This document shows positions 57,198 to 64,000 of a DNA stretch of 64,000 nt, piece by piece. A program made the position numbers and the translations under genes. Position 1 is the stretch's first letter. Each line of letters starts with the position of its first letter. This DNA is from Afipia sp. (lineage in GTDB: Bacteria; Pseudomonadota; Alphaproteobacteria; Rhizobiales; Xanthobacteraceae), in assembly GCA_024707075.1 (NCBI GenBank), contig JANQAK010000004.1, positions 310,001-374,000 on the forward strand, written 5' to 3'. Below the pieces are notes generated by a model. The model was not told where the DNA came from, ran no database searches, and was given only the letters and a program-made list of their open reading frames with translations.

Positions 57198-57773
57198 ATG
57201 AATCAGCCGAACCTGATGGGAGTCGATTGGAGCAAGATTCCCGCGCCCGTCGATGACGGAGCCGCGGCGCATCTTGCCGGCATGAAAATCCCGCCGGTGG
57301 CGTTGTCCGCGACCGACGGCACCTCGGTGACGCTTGCATCGTTGCCGGGACGGGTGGTGCTGTTTGCCTATCCGCGCACAGGCGAACCGGGCAAGATCAG
57401 TCTCGTGGACGGCTGGGACATGATCCCCGGCGCGCGGGGTTGTACGCCGCAGACCTGCGCGTTTCGCGATCTGTTCAAGGACCTCAAGGAAGCGGGCGCG
57501 CAGCATGTGTTCGGGATTTCGACCCAGGACACGGCGTATCAGCGCGAGATGGTGAAGCGGCTGCATGTGCCGTTTCAGGTGCTGTCCGACAGCGCTCTCG
57601 CCATAACGCGCGCGCTCAAACTGCCGTCAATGGATGTGGCCGGACGGACGCTGATCAAGCGCCTGGCGCTCATTATCGACGATGCGACGGTCACGCATGT
57701 GTTCTATCCGGTGTTTCCGCCGGATCGGAACGCGGGCGACGTGCTGGCGTGGCTGCAAGCCAATCCGGTCTAG
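57198..57773 (+). CDS. Peroxiredoxin (AhpC/TSA, BCP/PrxQ-like)
   Basis: The 191-residue thioredoxin-fold product reduces peroxides. It has the peroxidatic region VVLFAYPRTGEPGKISLVDG and GARGCTPQTCAFRD, with Cys-x4-Cys as in PrxQ/BCP enzymes that form an intramolecular disulfide. It also has GISTQDTAYQREMVKRLHVP. It starts 4 bases after smpB and is probably co-transcribed. Its stop shares the sequence CTAG with the convergent uracil-DNA glycosylase stop. Confidence 0.88.
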   Translation: MNQPNLMGVDWSKIPAPVDDGAAAHLAGMKIPPVALSATDGTSVTLASLPGRVVLFAYPRTGEPGKISLVDGWDMIPGARGCTPQTCAFRDLFKDLKEAGAQHVFGISTQDTAYQREMVKRLHVPFQVLSDSALAITRALKLPSMDVAGRTLIKRLALIIDDATVTHVFYPVFPPDRNAGDVLAWLQANPV

Positions 57774-58498
57774 GTCTTGAGATAATCCTGTACGCGGGCG
57801 AACACGGCTCTGAACATTTCGGGCGTAAGGACGCGTGTGTTCGTGTTGTAGCGGGAGCAGTGATAGCTATCGAACAGCCGGATCGATCCGGCCTGATGTT
57901 CTGCTCCATGCGCGAACGGTGCGACCGTGGCGCGAATGCCGAGCATCTTCAGCGTTGAATCGTGTGAGACACGGCCCAGCATGACGATCGCCCGCAGGCG
58001 CGGCATCTCATCGATCGTGGCGCGCAGGAACGTGCGGCAGGTGTTGATTTCCGCCGGCAACGGTTTGTTCTGTGGCGGCACGCAACGCACCGCGTTGACA
58101 ATCCGGCAATCGACAAGAGTCATCCCATCATCGGGCCGGGCCTCATATGATCCTCGTGCAAAGCCGAGTTCCGTCAGCGTCCCGTAGAGAAGATCGCCCG
58201 CAAAATCACCGGTAAAAGGCCGCCCCGTGCGGTTGGCACCTTGCAGGCCGGGCGCGAGGCCCACGATCGCAAGCCGCGCATCGGCAGGTCCGAAAGAGTG
58301 AACGGGTGCGTTGTACCAATGCGGATGCAGCGCGCGATTGGCGTCACGATAATCCTTAAGGCGGGGGCAGAAGGGGCAATCCGGGCCGGGTTCGTTTGAT
58401 TGCCCTGCAACGGAGACGGAGGGGCCGGCGCTGTTGCGCCGGCTTTCCTCCGTGAAGCGGATTTGACGTTCGCATCCTATTTGCTGCGAGCGCTTCAT
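57770..58498 (-). CDS. Uracil-DNA glycosylase, family 5 (UDGb) type
   Basis: This iron-sulfur uracil-DNA glycosylase removes uracil or other deaminated bases. The 242-residue product has CPFCPRL (two of the four cluster Cys), the family-5 motif GLAPGLQGANRTGRPFTGD (no catalytic Asp or Asn, as in UDGb), then CRIVNAVRCVPPQNKPLP and the late HCSRYNTNT. The first 20 or so residues (MKRSQQIGCERQIRFTEESR) are encoded by a palindromic repeat, so the true start may lie downstream or the repeat may have supplied the start. It converges with the peroxiredoxin gene. Confidence 0.85.
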   Translation of the reverse strand: MKRSQQIGCERQIRFTEESRRNSAGPSVSVAGQSNEPGPDCPFCPRLKDYRDANRALHPHWYNAPVHSFGPADARLAIVGLAPGLQGANRTGRPFTGDFAGDLLYGTLTELGFARGSYEARPDDGMTLVDCRIVNAVRCVPPQNKPLPAEINTCRTFLRATIDEMPRLRAIVMLGRVSHDSTLKMLGIRATVAPFAHGAEHQAGSIRLFDSYHCSRYNTNTRVLTPEMFRAVFARVQDYLKT

Positions 58499-58523
58499 GC
58501 GAACGTCAAATCCAAAGCTTCAC
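58452..58523. repeat. Palindromic element 1 at the UDG gene start
   Basis: Arms at 58452-58475 and 58497-58523 pair over 24 bases with a 3-base bulge and a 21-base loop. The arms carry the TTTGACGTTCGCAT motif. The element covers the first codons of the glycosylase gene. A sister element with related arms lies 17 bases further at 58541-58612. Confidence 0.8.
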
Positions 58524-58540
58524 GGCAATTAATATTTTCC

Positions 58541-58612
58541 AGTGGTCCTTCGGTTCTGACATTCGCATCAAAGCCAGCCGAGGCGGAATGCGAATGTCAG
58601 AACCGGACCACT
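58541..58612. repeat. Palindromic element 2, related to element 1
   Basis: Arms at 58541-58568 and 58588-58612 pair over 25 bases, again with a 3-base bulge near the outer end and a 19-base loop. The inner arm motif TTCTGACATTCGCAT matches that of element 1 with paired changes on both sides of the stem. The element fills the gap between the UDG and NYN genes. Confidence 0.8.
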
Positions 58613-58623
58613 TGGTCTTGTCC

Positions 58624-59265
58624 TCAATCGTCGAATTGGTCGGCATCGCCTCGCGGTACAATTGTGCTCGTGCTTCGCTGCAAGAATTGCGGCGTGTGCT
58701 GACGAGGTTCGCGCGGTTCACGGGGAGCAGGGCGCTCGCTCGGATCGCGGCCAAGTTTGGACTGTAGCTGGACCAGATCAGTAAAGACATCCGCCTGACG
58801 GCGCAATTCGTCTGCAATCATCGGCGGCTGGCTGGAGATGGTGGACACCACTGTCACCCGCACGCCGCGGCGCTGCACGGCTTCGACCAGCGAGCGGAAA
58901 TCGCCGTCGCCGGAGAACAGCACCATCTGGTCGATGTTTTCCGCCAGTTCCATGGCATCGACCGCGAGTTCGATGTCCATGTTGCCCTTCACCTTGCGGC
59001 GCCCCGAGGCATCGATGAATTCCTTCGTCGCCTTGGTCACCACGGTGTAGCCGTTGTAATCGAGCCAGTCGATCAACGGCCTGATTGACGAGTATTCCTG
59101 ATCCTCGATGATGGCGGTGTAATAGAAGGCTCGCACCAGGGTGCCACGACTCTGGAATTCAAGCAGCAGGCGCTTGTAGTCGATATCGAAACCAAGAGTC
59201 TTCGCTGTTGCGTAGAGGTTGGCACCGTCAATGAACAGCGCGATCTTGTTCGTGGCAGAAGGCAT
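58624..59265 (-). CDS. NYN domain (LabA/DUF88-like) putative nuclease
   Basis: NYN domain proteins have a PIN-like fold and are thought to act as metal-dependent ribonucleases. The 213-residue product has the first acidic motif IALFIDGANLYATAK, the second acidic cluster GNMDIELAVDAMELA, and LFSGDGDFRSLVEAVQ with catalytic Asp residues. A Pro/Arg-rich tail follows (RPAPREPREPRQHTPQ). I chose the ATG at 59265 (MPSATNKIALFI). RNA targets are unknown. It is divergent from rpoZ. Confidence 0.9.
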   Translation of the reverse strand: MPSATNKIALFIDGANLYATAKTLGFDIDYKRLLLEFQSRGTLVRAFYYTAIIEDQEYSSIRPLIDWLDYNGYTVVTKATKEFIDASGRRKVKGNMDIELAVDAMELAENIDQMVLFSGDGDFRSLVEAVQRRGVRVTVVSTISSQPPMIADELRRQADVFTDLVQLQSKLGRDPSERPAPREPREPRQHTPQFLQRSTSTIVPRGDADQFDD

Positions 59266-59623
59266 CAGTTTTTTCTCGCATCGTTGTAGCAGTATATTTT
59301 TGGCGCAGCGTTTTGAAGCGCCGCACGTTTGCATGGATATTTCAATGATCCATGCTGCGTGTGTCTTTAGGGATTAAGGCCGCCAAAGCCAACAGGGCGT
59401 TAGTGACGGCGCATAACATCAGCTTGTCACCATTTTGGATGAATGAAGCGATTTCTTGTTCATGGACTATTGTCCCTCGGCTCCCAGCCATGCGCCAGCG
59501 GCAGGCTTCTACGAGCGGCGTTTTAGCGATCATTCTGAAATTCTCGCTTGCAGAAAGGCTCTGGTCGCTATACCTAGCGCGCATAGCGACATATTTTCAG
59601 GTCCAGACCCGGAGCGGCAGCCG

Positions 59624-60016
59624 ATGGCGCGCGTCACTGTTGAAGATTGTATTGATAAGGTCGACAATCGATTCGATCTCGTTCTTCTGGCCGCGCACCG
59701 TGCGCGGATGATCTCGTCCGGGTCGCCCCTGACCATCGACCGGGATAATGACAAGAATCCAGTGGTTTCGCTGCGCGAAATCGCCGATACGACCATTTCT
59801 CCCGAGGATTTGCGGGAAGAATTGGTCCATTCCCTGCAAAAATTCGTCGAGGTGGACGAGCCGGAACCCGATACCGTGCCTTTGATTGGCTCCGCAGGAG
59901 CCTCCGTGGACGCCGACGACACCGAAGTGGCCGTCGAGCGCATGACGGAGGAAGAGCTTCTGAAGGGCCTGGAAGGCCTTGCTCCACCGGAAGAGCAGCC
60001 CGAGGAAGACGAATAA
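59624..60016 (+). CDS. rpoZ: RNA polymerase omega subunit
   Basis: Omega assists assembly and ppGpp response of RNA polymerase. The 130-residue product begins [20 protein letters not shown], continues [12 protein letters not shown] and [17 protein letters not shown], and has the long acidic C-terminal tail of alphaproteobacterial omega. The ATG at 59624 follows GGAGCGG by 6 bases. A terminator stem follows at 60068 and rsh begins at 60205, the common rpoZ-spoT order. Confidence 0.95.
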   Translation: MARVTVEDCIDKVDNRFDLVLLAAHRARMISSGSPLTIDRDNDKNPVVSLREIADTTISPEDLREELVHSLQKFVEVDEPEPDTVPLIGSAGASVDADDTEVAVERMTEEELLKGLEGLAPPEEQPEEDE

Positions 60017-60067
60017 GGTTCCTGTTCGGCTCCCGACCTGATTTTCCGGGTCTTCAGGCAAGTTTTC

Positions 60068-60104
60068 GCAAAGGCCCGGGCGGATCGTCCGGGCCTTTGC
60101 ATTT
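60068..60104 (+). terminator. Rho-independent terminator after rpoZ
   Basis: Twelve-base arms GCAAAGGCCCGG and its inverse complement (60068-60079 and 60089-60100) with a 9-base loop form a strong stem. The following sequence is AT-rich rather than a clean T run, so read-through to rsh is possible. Confidence 0.7.
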
Positions 60105-60204
60105 ATTGACATTTTTAGCGGCTTCCTTGCGGTAATCGGCGAAGCCAGCAATATTGTGAATAGCGGTTCCTTTTTCAGGAATCGCTCTTCGAGGCAGCAA
60201 GCGG

Positions 60205-62484
60205 ATGGCCATCTGGCGCCGAAATCAACCCCAAATGCAGGCGGCGACCGAAGCGGTCGCCGAGGTTCCGCCTGTGCCTCTGGCCGCACCGGTCAAGAAG
60301 CAGCCGCGCGCCAAGATGATGCGGCAGTACGATCTGGTGGACCGGGTCCGCGCTTATAATCCGAACACCGACGAAGACCTGCTCAACAGGGCTTACGTCT
60401 ACGCCATGATGGCGCATGGCGAGCAGACGCGCGCGTCGGGCGATCCGTATTTTTCGCATCCGCTGGAAGTCGCGGCGATCCTCACCAACCTGAAGCTGGA
60501 CGACGCAACCATCGTCGCGGCGCTGCTTCACGACACCATCGAAGATACGGAATCGACGCGAACCGAAATCGATCAGATGTTCGGCCACGAGATCGGCGCG
60601 CTGGTGGAAGGGCTGACCAAGCTCAAGCGTCTGGAACTGGTGTCGCGCGAAGCCAAGCAGGCCGAGAATCTGCGCAAGCTGTTGCTTGCCATTGCGGACG
60701 ATGTGCGTGTGCTGCTCATCAAGCTCGCCGACCGGTTGCACAACATGCGAACGCTGGAATTCGTGCCGCCAGCCTCGCGTCACCGGATCGCGGAAGAAAC
60801 CCTCGACATCTATGCGCCGCTCGCAGGCCGCATGGGTATGCAGGAAATGCGCGAGGAACTGGAAGATCTTGCGTTCAAGGTGATCGATCCAGACGCTCAC
60901 GCCGTGGTTGTGCAGCGTCTGGACGCATTGGAAGAGCGCGATCGCAATCTGATCGGCGAGATCGAAGCCCAGTTGTCCGCCAAGCTCGCCAAGAACGGCA
61001 TCAATGCGCAGGTGAAAGGCCGCCGCAAGCAGCCGTTCTCGATCTGGATGAAGATGGAGCGCAAGTCCGTCGGTTTCGAGCAATTGTCGGACATCTTCGG
61101 CTTTCGCATCATCGTCAACAGCATTGCCGAGGTCTATCGCACCGTCGGCATCGTGCATACGACGTGGCCGGTGGTGCCCGGACGCTTCAAGGATTACATC
61201 TCGACGCCGAAGCAGAATGACTATCGCTCGATCCACACCACGGTGATCGGCCCCGGCAAGCAGCGTGTCGAACTTCAGATTCGCACCGAGGAAATGGATC
61301 GCGTCAACGAATACGGCATCGCGGCGCACGCCTTCTACAAGGACGGCGTCGGTTCGCCCACCGAACGGCTTGAGCGCGAGTCCAATGCATTCGCGTGGTT
61401 GCGGCATACGGTCGAGGTGCTTTCGGAAAGCGCCAATCCGGAAGAATTTCTCGAACACACCAAGATGGAGTTGTTCCACGATCAGGTGTTCTGCTTCACG
61501 CCGAAGGGAAAGCTGATCGCGCTGCCGCGCCACGCCAATGTGATCGACTTCGCTTACGCCGTGCATACCGACGTCGGCAACAGCGCGGTGGGTTGCAAGA
61601 TCAACGGCAAGTTCGCGCCGCTGTCATCCGAATTGCAGAACGGCGATGAAGTCGAAGTGCTGACGTCGCAGGCGCAATCCGCGCCGCCGACAGCATGGGA
61701 ATCGCTGGCCGTGACCGGCAAGGCCAAGGCCGCGATCCGCCGCGCCACGCGCACTGCCGTGCGCGACCAGTATGCCGGCCTCGGACGGCGCATTGTCGAG
61801 CGCTTGTTCATGCGTGCGAAGATTGTTTACGCCGACGACAAGCTGAAAGGAGCGCTGCCGCGCCTCGCACGGGCTTCCATCGACGACGTGATGGCGGCTG
61901 TCGGGCGCGGCGAAATGAAAGCATCCGACGTCGCGCGCGCGATGTATCCCGATTACAAGGAAGAAGCGCGGCTCAGCGGCAAGAAGGCTGCTGGCGCCAA
62001 GCCGAAGCCTGCGGGCGACGCCAAGGCATCGAACGCGATCCCGATCCGCGGCATCAACAGCGACCTGCCGGTGAAGTTCGCGCCGAACGGCGGCGCGGTG
62101 CCGGGCGACCGCATCGTCGGCATTGTGACGCCGGGCGAGGGGATCACGATCTATCCGATCCAGTCGCCGGCGCTGAAGGATTTCGAAGAAGAGCCGGAAC
62201 GCTGGCTCGACGTGCGCTGGGATACGGATGAGGCGGCGCCGCGCCGTTTTCCCGCGCGGCTGCTGGTGCAGAACGTCAACGAGCCGGGTAGCCTTGCGCA
62301 GGTCGCCGGCGTGATCGCCGAACATGACGGCAATATTGACAACATCAACATGAGCCGCCGTTCGCCGGATTTCACAGAACTGACCATCGATCTTGAGGTC
62401 TATGACCTCAAGCATTTGAACGGTATTATTGCGCAGCTTCGCGCCAAGGCGGTCGTCGCCAGCGTCGACCGCATCAACGGCTAA
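60205..62484 (+). CDS. rsh: Bifunctional (p)ppGpp synthetase/hydrolase (RelA/SpoT, Rsh)
   Basis: Rsh makes and degrades (p)ppGpp. The 759-residue product has an HD hydrolase domain with [18 protein letters not shown] and [12 protein letters not shown]. The synthetase domain has [20 protein letters not shown]; the RFKD motif is that of bifunctional SpoT-type enzymes, not the EFDD of RelA. A TGS domain and a C-terminal ACT domain with [20 protein letters not shown] follow. Length is normal for the alphaproteobacterial single Rsh. It follows rpoZ and precedes pdxJ, acpS and lepB. Confidence 0.96.
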   Translation: MAIWRRNQPQMQAATEAVAEVPPVPLAAPVKKQPRAKMMRQYDLVDRVRAYNPNTDEDLLNRAYVYAMMAHGEQTRASGDPYFSHPLEVAAILTNLKLDDATIVAALLHDTIEDTESTRTEIDQMFGHEIGALVEGLTKLKRLELVSREAKQAENLRKLLLAIADDVRVLLIKLADRLHNMRTLEFVPPASRHRIAEETLDIYAPLAGRMGMQEMREELEDLAFKVIDPDAHAVVVQRLDALEERDRNLIGEIEAQLSAKLAKNGINAQVKGRRKQPFSIWMKMERKSVGFEQLSDIFGFRIIVNSIAEVYRTVGIVHTTWPVVPGRFKDYISTPKQNDYRSIHTTVIGPGKQRVELQIRTEEMDRVNEYGIAAHAFYKDGVGSPTERLERESNAFAWLRHTVEVLSESANPEEFLEHTKMELFHDQVFCFTPKGKLIALPRHANVIDFAYAVHTDVGNSAVGCKINGKFAPLSSELQNGDEVEVLTSQAQSAPPTAWESLAVTGKAKAAIRRATRTAVRDQYAGLGRRIVERLFMRAKIVYADDKLKGALPRLARASIDDVMAAVGRGEMKASDVARAMYPDYKEEARLSGKKAAGAKPKPAGDAKASNAIPIRGINSDLPVKFAPNGGAVPGDRIVGIVTPGEGITIYPIQSPALKDFEEEPERWLDVRWDTDEAAPRRFPARLLVQNVNEPGSLAQVAGVIAEHDGNIDNINMSRRSPDFTELTIDLEVYDLKHLNGIIAQLRAKAVVASVDRING

Positions 62485-62513
62485 TTATCATCGCTATCCG
62501 GGTTTCCGTTTCC

Positions 62514-63281
62514 ATGTCAGTCCTTCCGCCGCTGCGTCTCGGGGTCAATGTCGATCACGTCGCGACCCTGCGCAACGCCCGCAACGGGCGTGCGCCAGAT
62601 CCGGTGCGCGCCGCGCTGCTGGCAATCGAAGCCGGCGCTGACGGCATCACCGCGCACCTGCGCGAGGATCGCCGCCATATTCGCGACGACGACATGACGC
62701 GGCTCAAGGCTGAAATCTCCAAGCCGCTGAATTTCGAAATGGCTGCGACGGAAGACATGCTGCGGATCGCGCTGGCGACCAAACCGCATGCGGTGTGTCT
62801 CGTGCCGGAGCGGCGCGAGGAACTGACGACGGAAGGCGGCCTCGATGTGGTCGGCCAGCATAGCGCGATTGCGCCGTTCATTGCGCGGCTGAACGATGCC
62901 GGCGTGCGCGTCTCGCTTTTCATCGCGGCCGATCCCACGCAGATCGAGATGGCGGCAAAGCTGCGAGCGCCCGTGATCGAGATTCACACCGGCGCCTGGT
63001 GTGACGCCGTGGCCGATGACGACAAGGCGAAAGCCGAAGCGGAATGGCGGCGCATCGTGTCGAGCGCGGCGCTGGCGCAATCCGCCGGGCTCGAGGTGCA
63101 TGCAGGGCACGGACTCGACTATGTGACCGCCGAGAAGATCGCGACGCTGCCGCAGATCGTCGAACTCAACATCGGGTATTTCATGATGGGCGAGGCGCTG
63201 TTCGTCGGCCTCACGCAGACCGTCCGCGACATGCGCGCGGCGATGGATCGTGGCCGCAAGACGCTTCGGACCTATCTATGA
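62514..63281 (+). CDS. pdxJ: Pyridoxine 5'-phosphate synthase
   Basis: PdxJ joins 1-deoxyxylulose 5-phosphate and 3-amino-2-oxopropyl phosphate to form pyridoxine 5'-phosphate. The 255-residue TIM-barrel product has [58 protein letters not shown] and [16 protein letters not shown], all standard for PdxJ. It starts 29 bases after rsh and overlaps acpS by ATGA. Confidence 0.97.
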   Translation: MSVLPPLRLGVNVDHVATLRNARNGRAPDPVRAALLAIEAGADGITAHLREDRRHIRDDDMTRLKAEISKPLNFEMAATEDMLRIALATKPHAVCLVPERREELTTEGGLDVVGQHSAIAPFIARLNDAGVRVSLFIAADPTQIEMAAKLRAPVIEIHTGAWCDAVADDDKAKAEAEWRRIVSSAALAQSAGLEVHAGHGLDYVTAEKIATLPQIVELNIGYFMMGEALFVGLTQTVRDMRAAMDRGRKTLRTYL

Positions 63282-63696
63282 TTATCGGCATCGGGTCGGA
63301 CATCATCGACATCACCCGGATCGAGAAGGTGATCGGCCGTCACGGCGACCGCTTCATCGACCGCATCTTCACCGAGGCCGAGCGGGCCAAGGCGGAGCGC
63401 CGCGCCAAGATGCCGAAACTGATCTGGGCGACCTACGCCAAGCGATTCGCCGCCAAGGAAGCCTGCTCCAAGGCGCTGGGCACCGGCATCCGGCGCGGGG
63501 TGTGGTGGCGCGACATGGGCGTCATCAACCTGCCGGGGGGCGTCCAACCATGAAACTGACGGGCGGGGCGCTGGTGCGGCTGGAATCCCTGACCCCGCCG
63601 GGCCATGAGGCGCGGATCGACCTCACGATCACCGACGACTGGCCGTTGGCGCAGGCGTTCGTCATCATTTCGGCGTTTCCGGCGGTCGAAGTCTGA
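63278..63696 (+). CDS. acpS: Holo-[acyl-carrier-protein] synthase (frameshift at 63535-63540)
   Basis: AcpS attaches phosphopantetheine to acyl carrier protein, an essential step. The product begins [20 protein letters not shown], has [20 protein letters not shown], and reads [13 protein letters not shown] before the frame breaks. The expected end [14 protein letters not shown] to SAFPAVEV lies in the next frame. One G is missing in the G6 run at 63535-63540, since the total of 419 bases is one short of a multiple of three. The ATG overlaps the pdxJ stop (ATGA), so it is translationally coupled. I read this as a sequence error in an essential gene. Confidence 0.93.
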
Positions 63697-63904
63697 GCGG
63701 CGCGGGCGCGCCGGTTCCGAAACGTCGAAAAATCTAAAATTCACTGAACTGTCAGATGATTAGCAAGTTTTCATGAGGGGCTTGATTGCACCCCCTGCGA
63801 CAACGGTCTAAAACCCGCGCGGGTGATTTGGGCGGCTGATTTGCCTCCGTGGGACGATGGATGCCTCCGTCCGGAGGCTCATAACCAGGATTTTGAAAGA
63901 GCAG

Positions 63905-64000
63905 ATGAGCGTGACAACCCCGGCCAAATCCGAAGGCGGCGTCGGTGAAACCATCCGCGTCGTCATTCACGCGCTCATTATCGCGCTGGTGATCCGCACC
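63905..64000 (+). CDS. lepB: Signal peptidase I, N-terminal fragment (cut by window end)
   Basis: Only the first 32 codons are present: MSVTTPAKSEGGVGETIRVV followed by the start of a membrane helix (IHALIIALVIRT). This fits the start of alphaproteobacterial signal peptidase I, whose catalytic Ser and Lys would lie further on. The position after pdxJ-acpS is the expected one, with rnc-era normally following. The product is incomplete because the window ends here. Confidence 0.85.
   Translation, partial: MSVTTPAKSEGGVGETIRVVIHALIIALVIRT

Overview
The window looks like chromosomal DNA of an alphaproteobacterium of the order Rhizobiales (Hyphomicrobiales), most likely family Nitrobacteraceae/Bradyrhizobiaceae (Bradyrhizobium, Rhodopseudomonas, Nitrobacter, Afipia and relatives). 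I base this on high GC, a phasin gene, the clpS-clpA, divK-pleD, pyrB-pyrC-plsY-dprA-topA-rnr, gatC-x-gatA and rpoZ-rsh-pdxJ-acpS-lepB gene orders, an EipB homologue, an alphaproteobacterial porin, and four kinds of palindromic intergenic repeat typical of this family. I cannot name the species. Layout: 1-5.8 kb holds a phasin with a well-formed promoter, a TadG-like von Willebrand protein, and clpS-clpA. 5.8-9.2 kb holds a lytic transglycosylase (frameshifted), two small hypotheticals and azlCD. 9.2-13.5 kb is a leftward run: HIT, FUSC, FemAB-like acyltransferase, GDPD and RidA (frameshifted). 13.7-20 kb carries eipB, the dinB/DUF3572 pair, divK-pleD and an adenylate/guanylate cyclase. 20.2-29.5 kb is leftward: rpmG, a flavin monooxygenase, a TonB-like protein, and the topA-rnr-DUF983-NUDIX operon. 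29.7-31.3 kb is a small accessory insert (HxlR regulator plus SDR enzyme with two matching operator-like palindromes). 31.3-40.8 kb returns to housekeeping (dprA, plsY, pyrC, pyrB, ruvX) interrupted by VanX-like dipeptidase, AidB, CPBP protease and AEC transporter genes. 40.9-47.2 kb carries nitronate monooxygenase, gatC, a 62-residue Cys protein, gatA, a patatin lipoprotein and gatB. 47.2-50.2 kb is gene-poor, with a 30-residue lysine-rich protein, a Sel1-like gene behind a perfect stem-loop, and tRNA-Ser(GCU). 50.2-64 kb carries a porin, a hydrolase, a Slt-type transglycosylase, dapA, mscL, smpB, a peroxiredoxin, a family-5 uracil-DNA glycosylase, an NYN nuclease-like protein, rpoZ, rsh, pdxJ, acpS and the start of lepB. 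The strongest whole-window signal concerns data quality: at least nine single-gene reading-frame breaks (transglycosylase, ridA, pleD, NUDIX, DUF983, topA twice, smpB, acpS) sit mostly in short homopolymers or CG repeats. Several hit essential genes, and the two in topA compensate each other exactly, so I read them mainly as sequence errors rather than pseudogenes. I found no CRISPR array, rRNA, insertion sequence or prophage, and no clear novel multi-gene system. The best leads for new biology are the HxlR operator pair, the sel1 leader stem-loop, the gatC-gatA small protein, the lysine-rich microprotein and the paired palindromes at the uracil-DNA glycosylase start.
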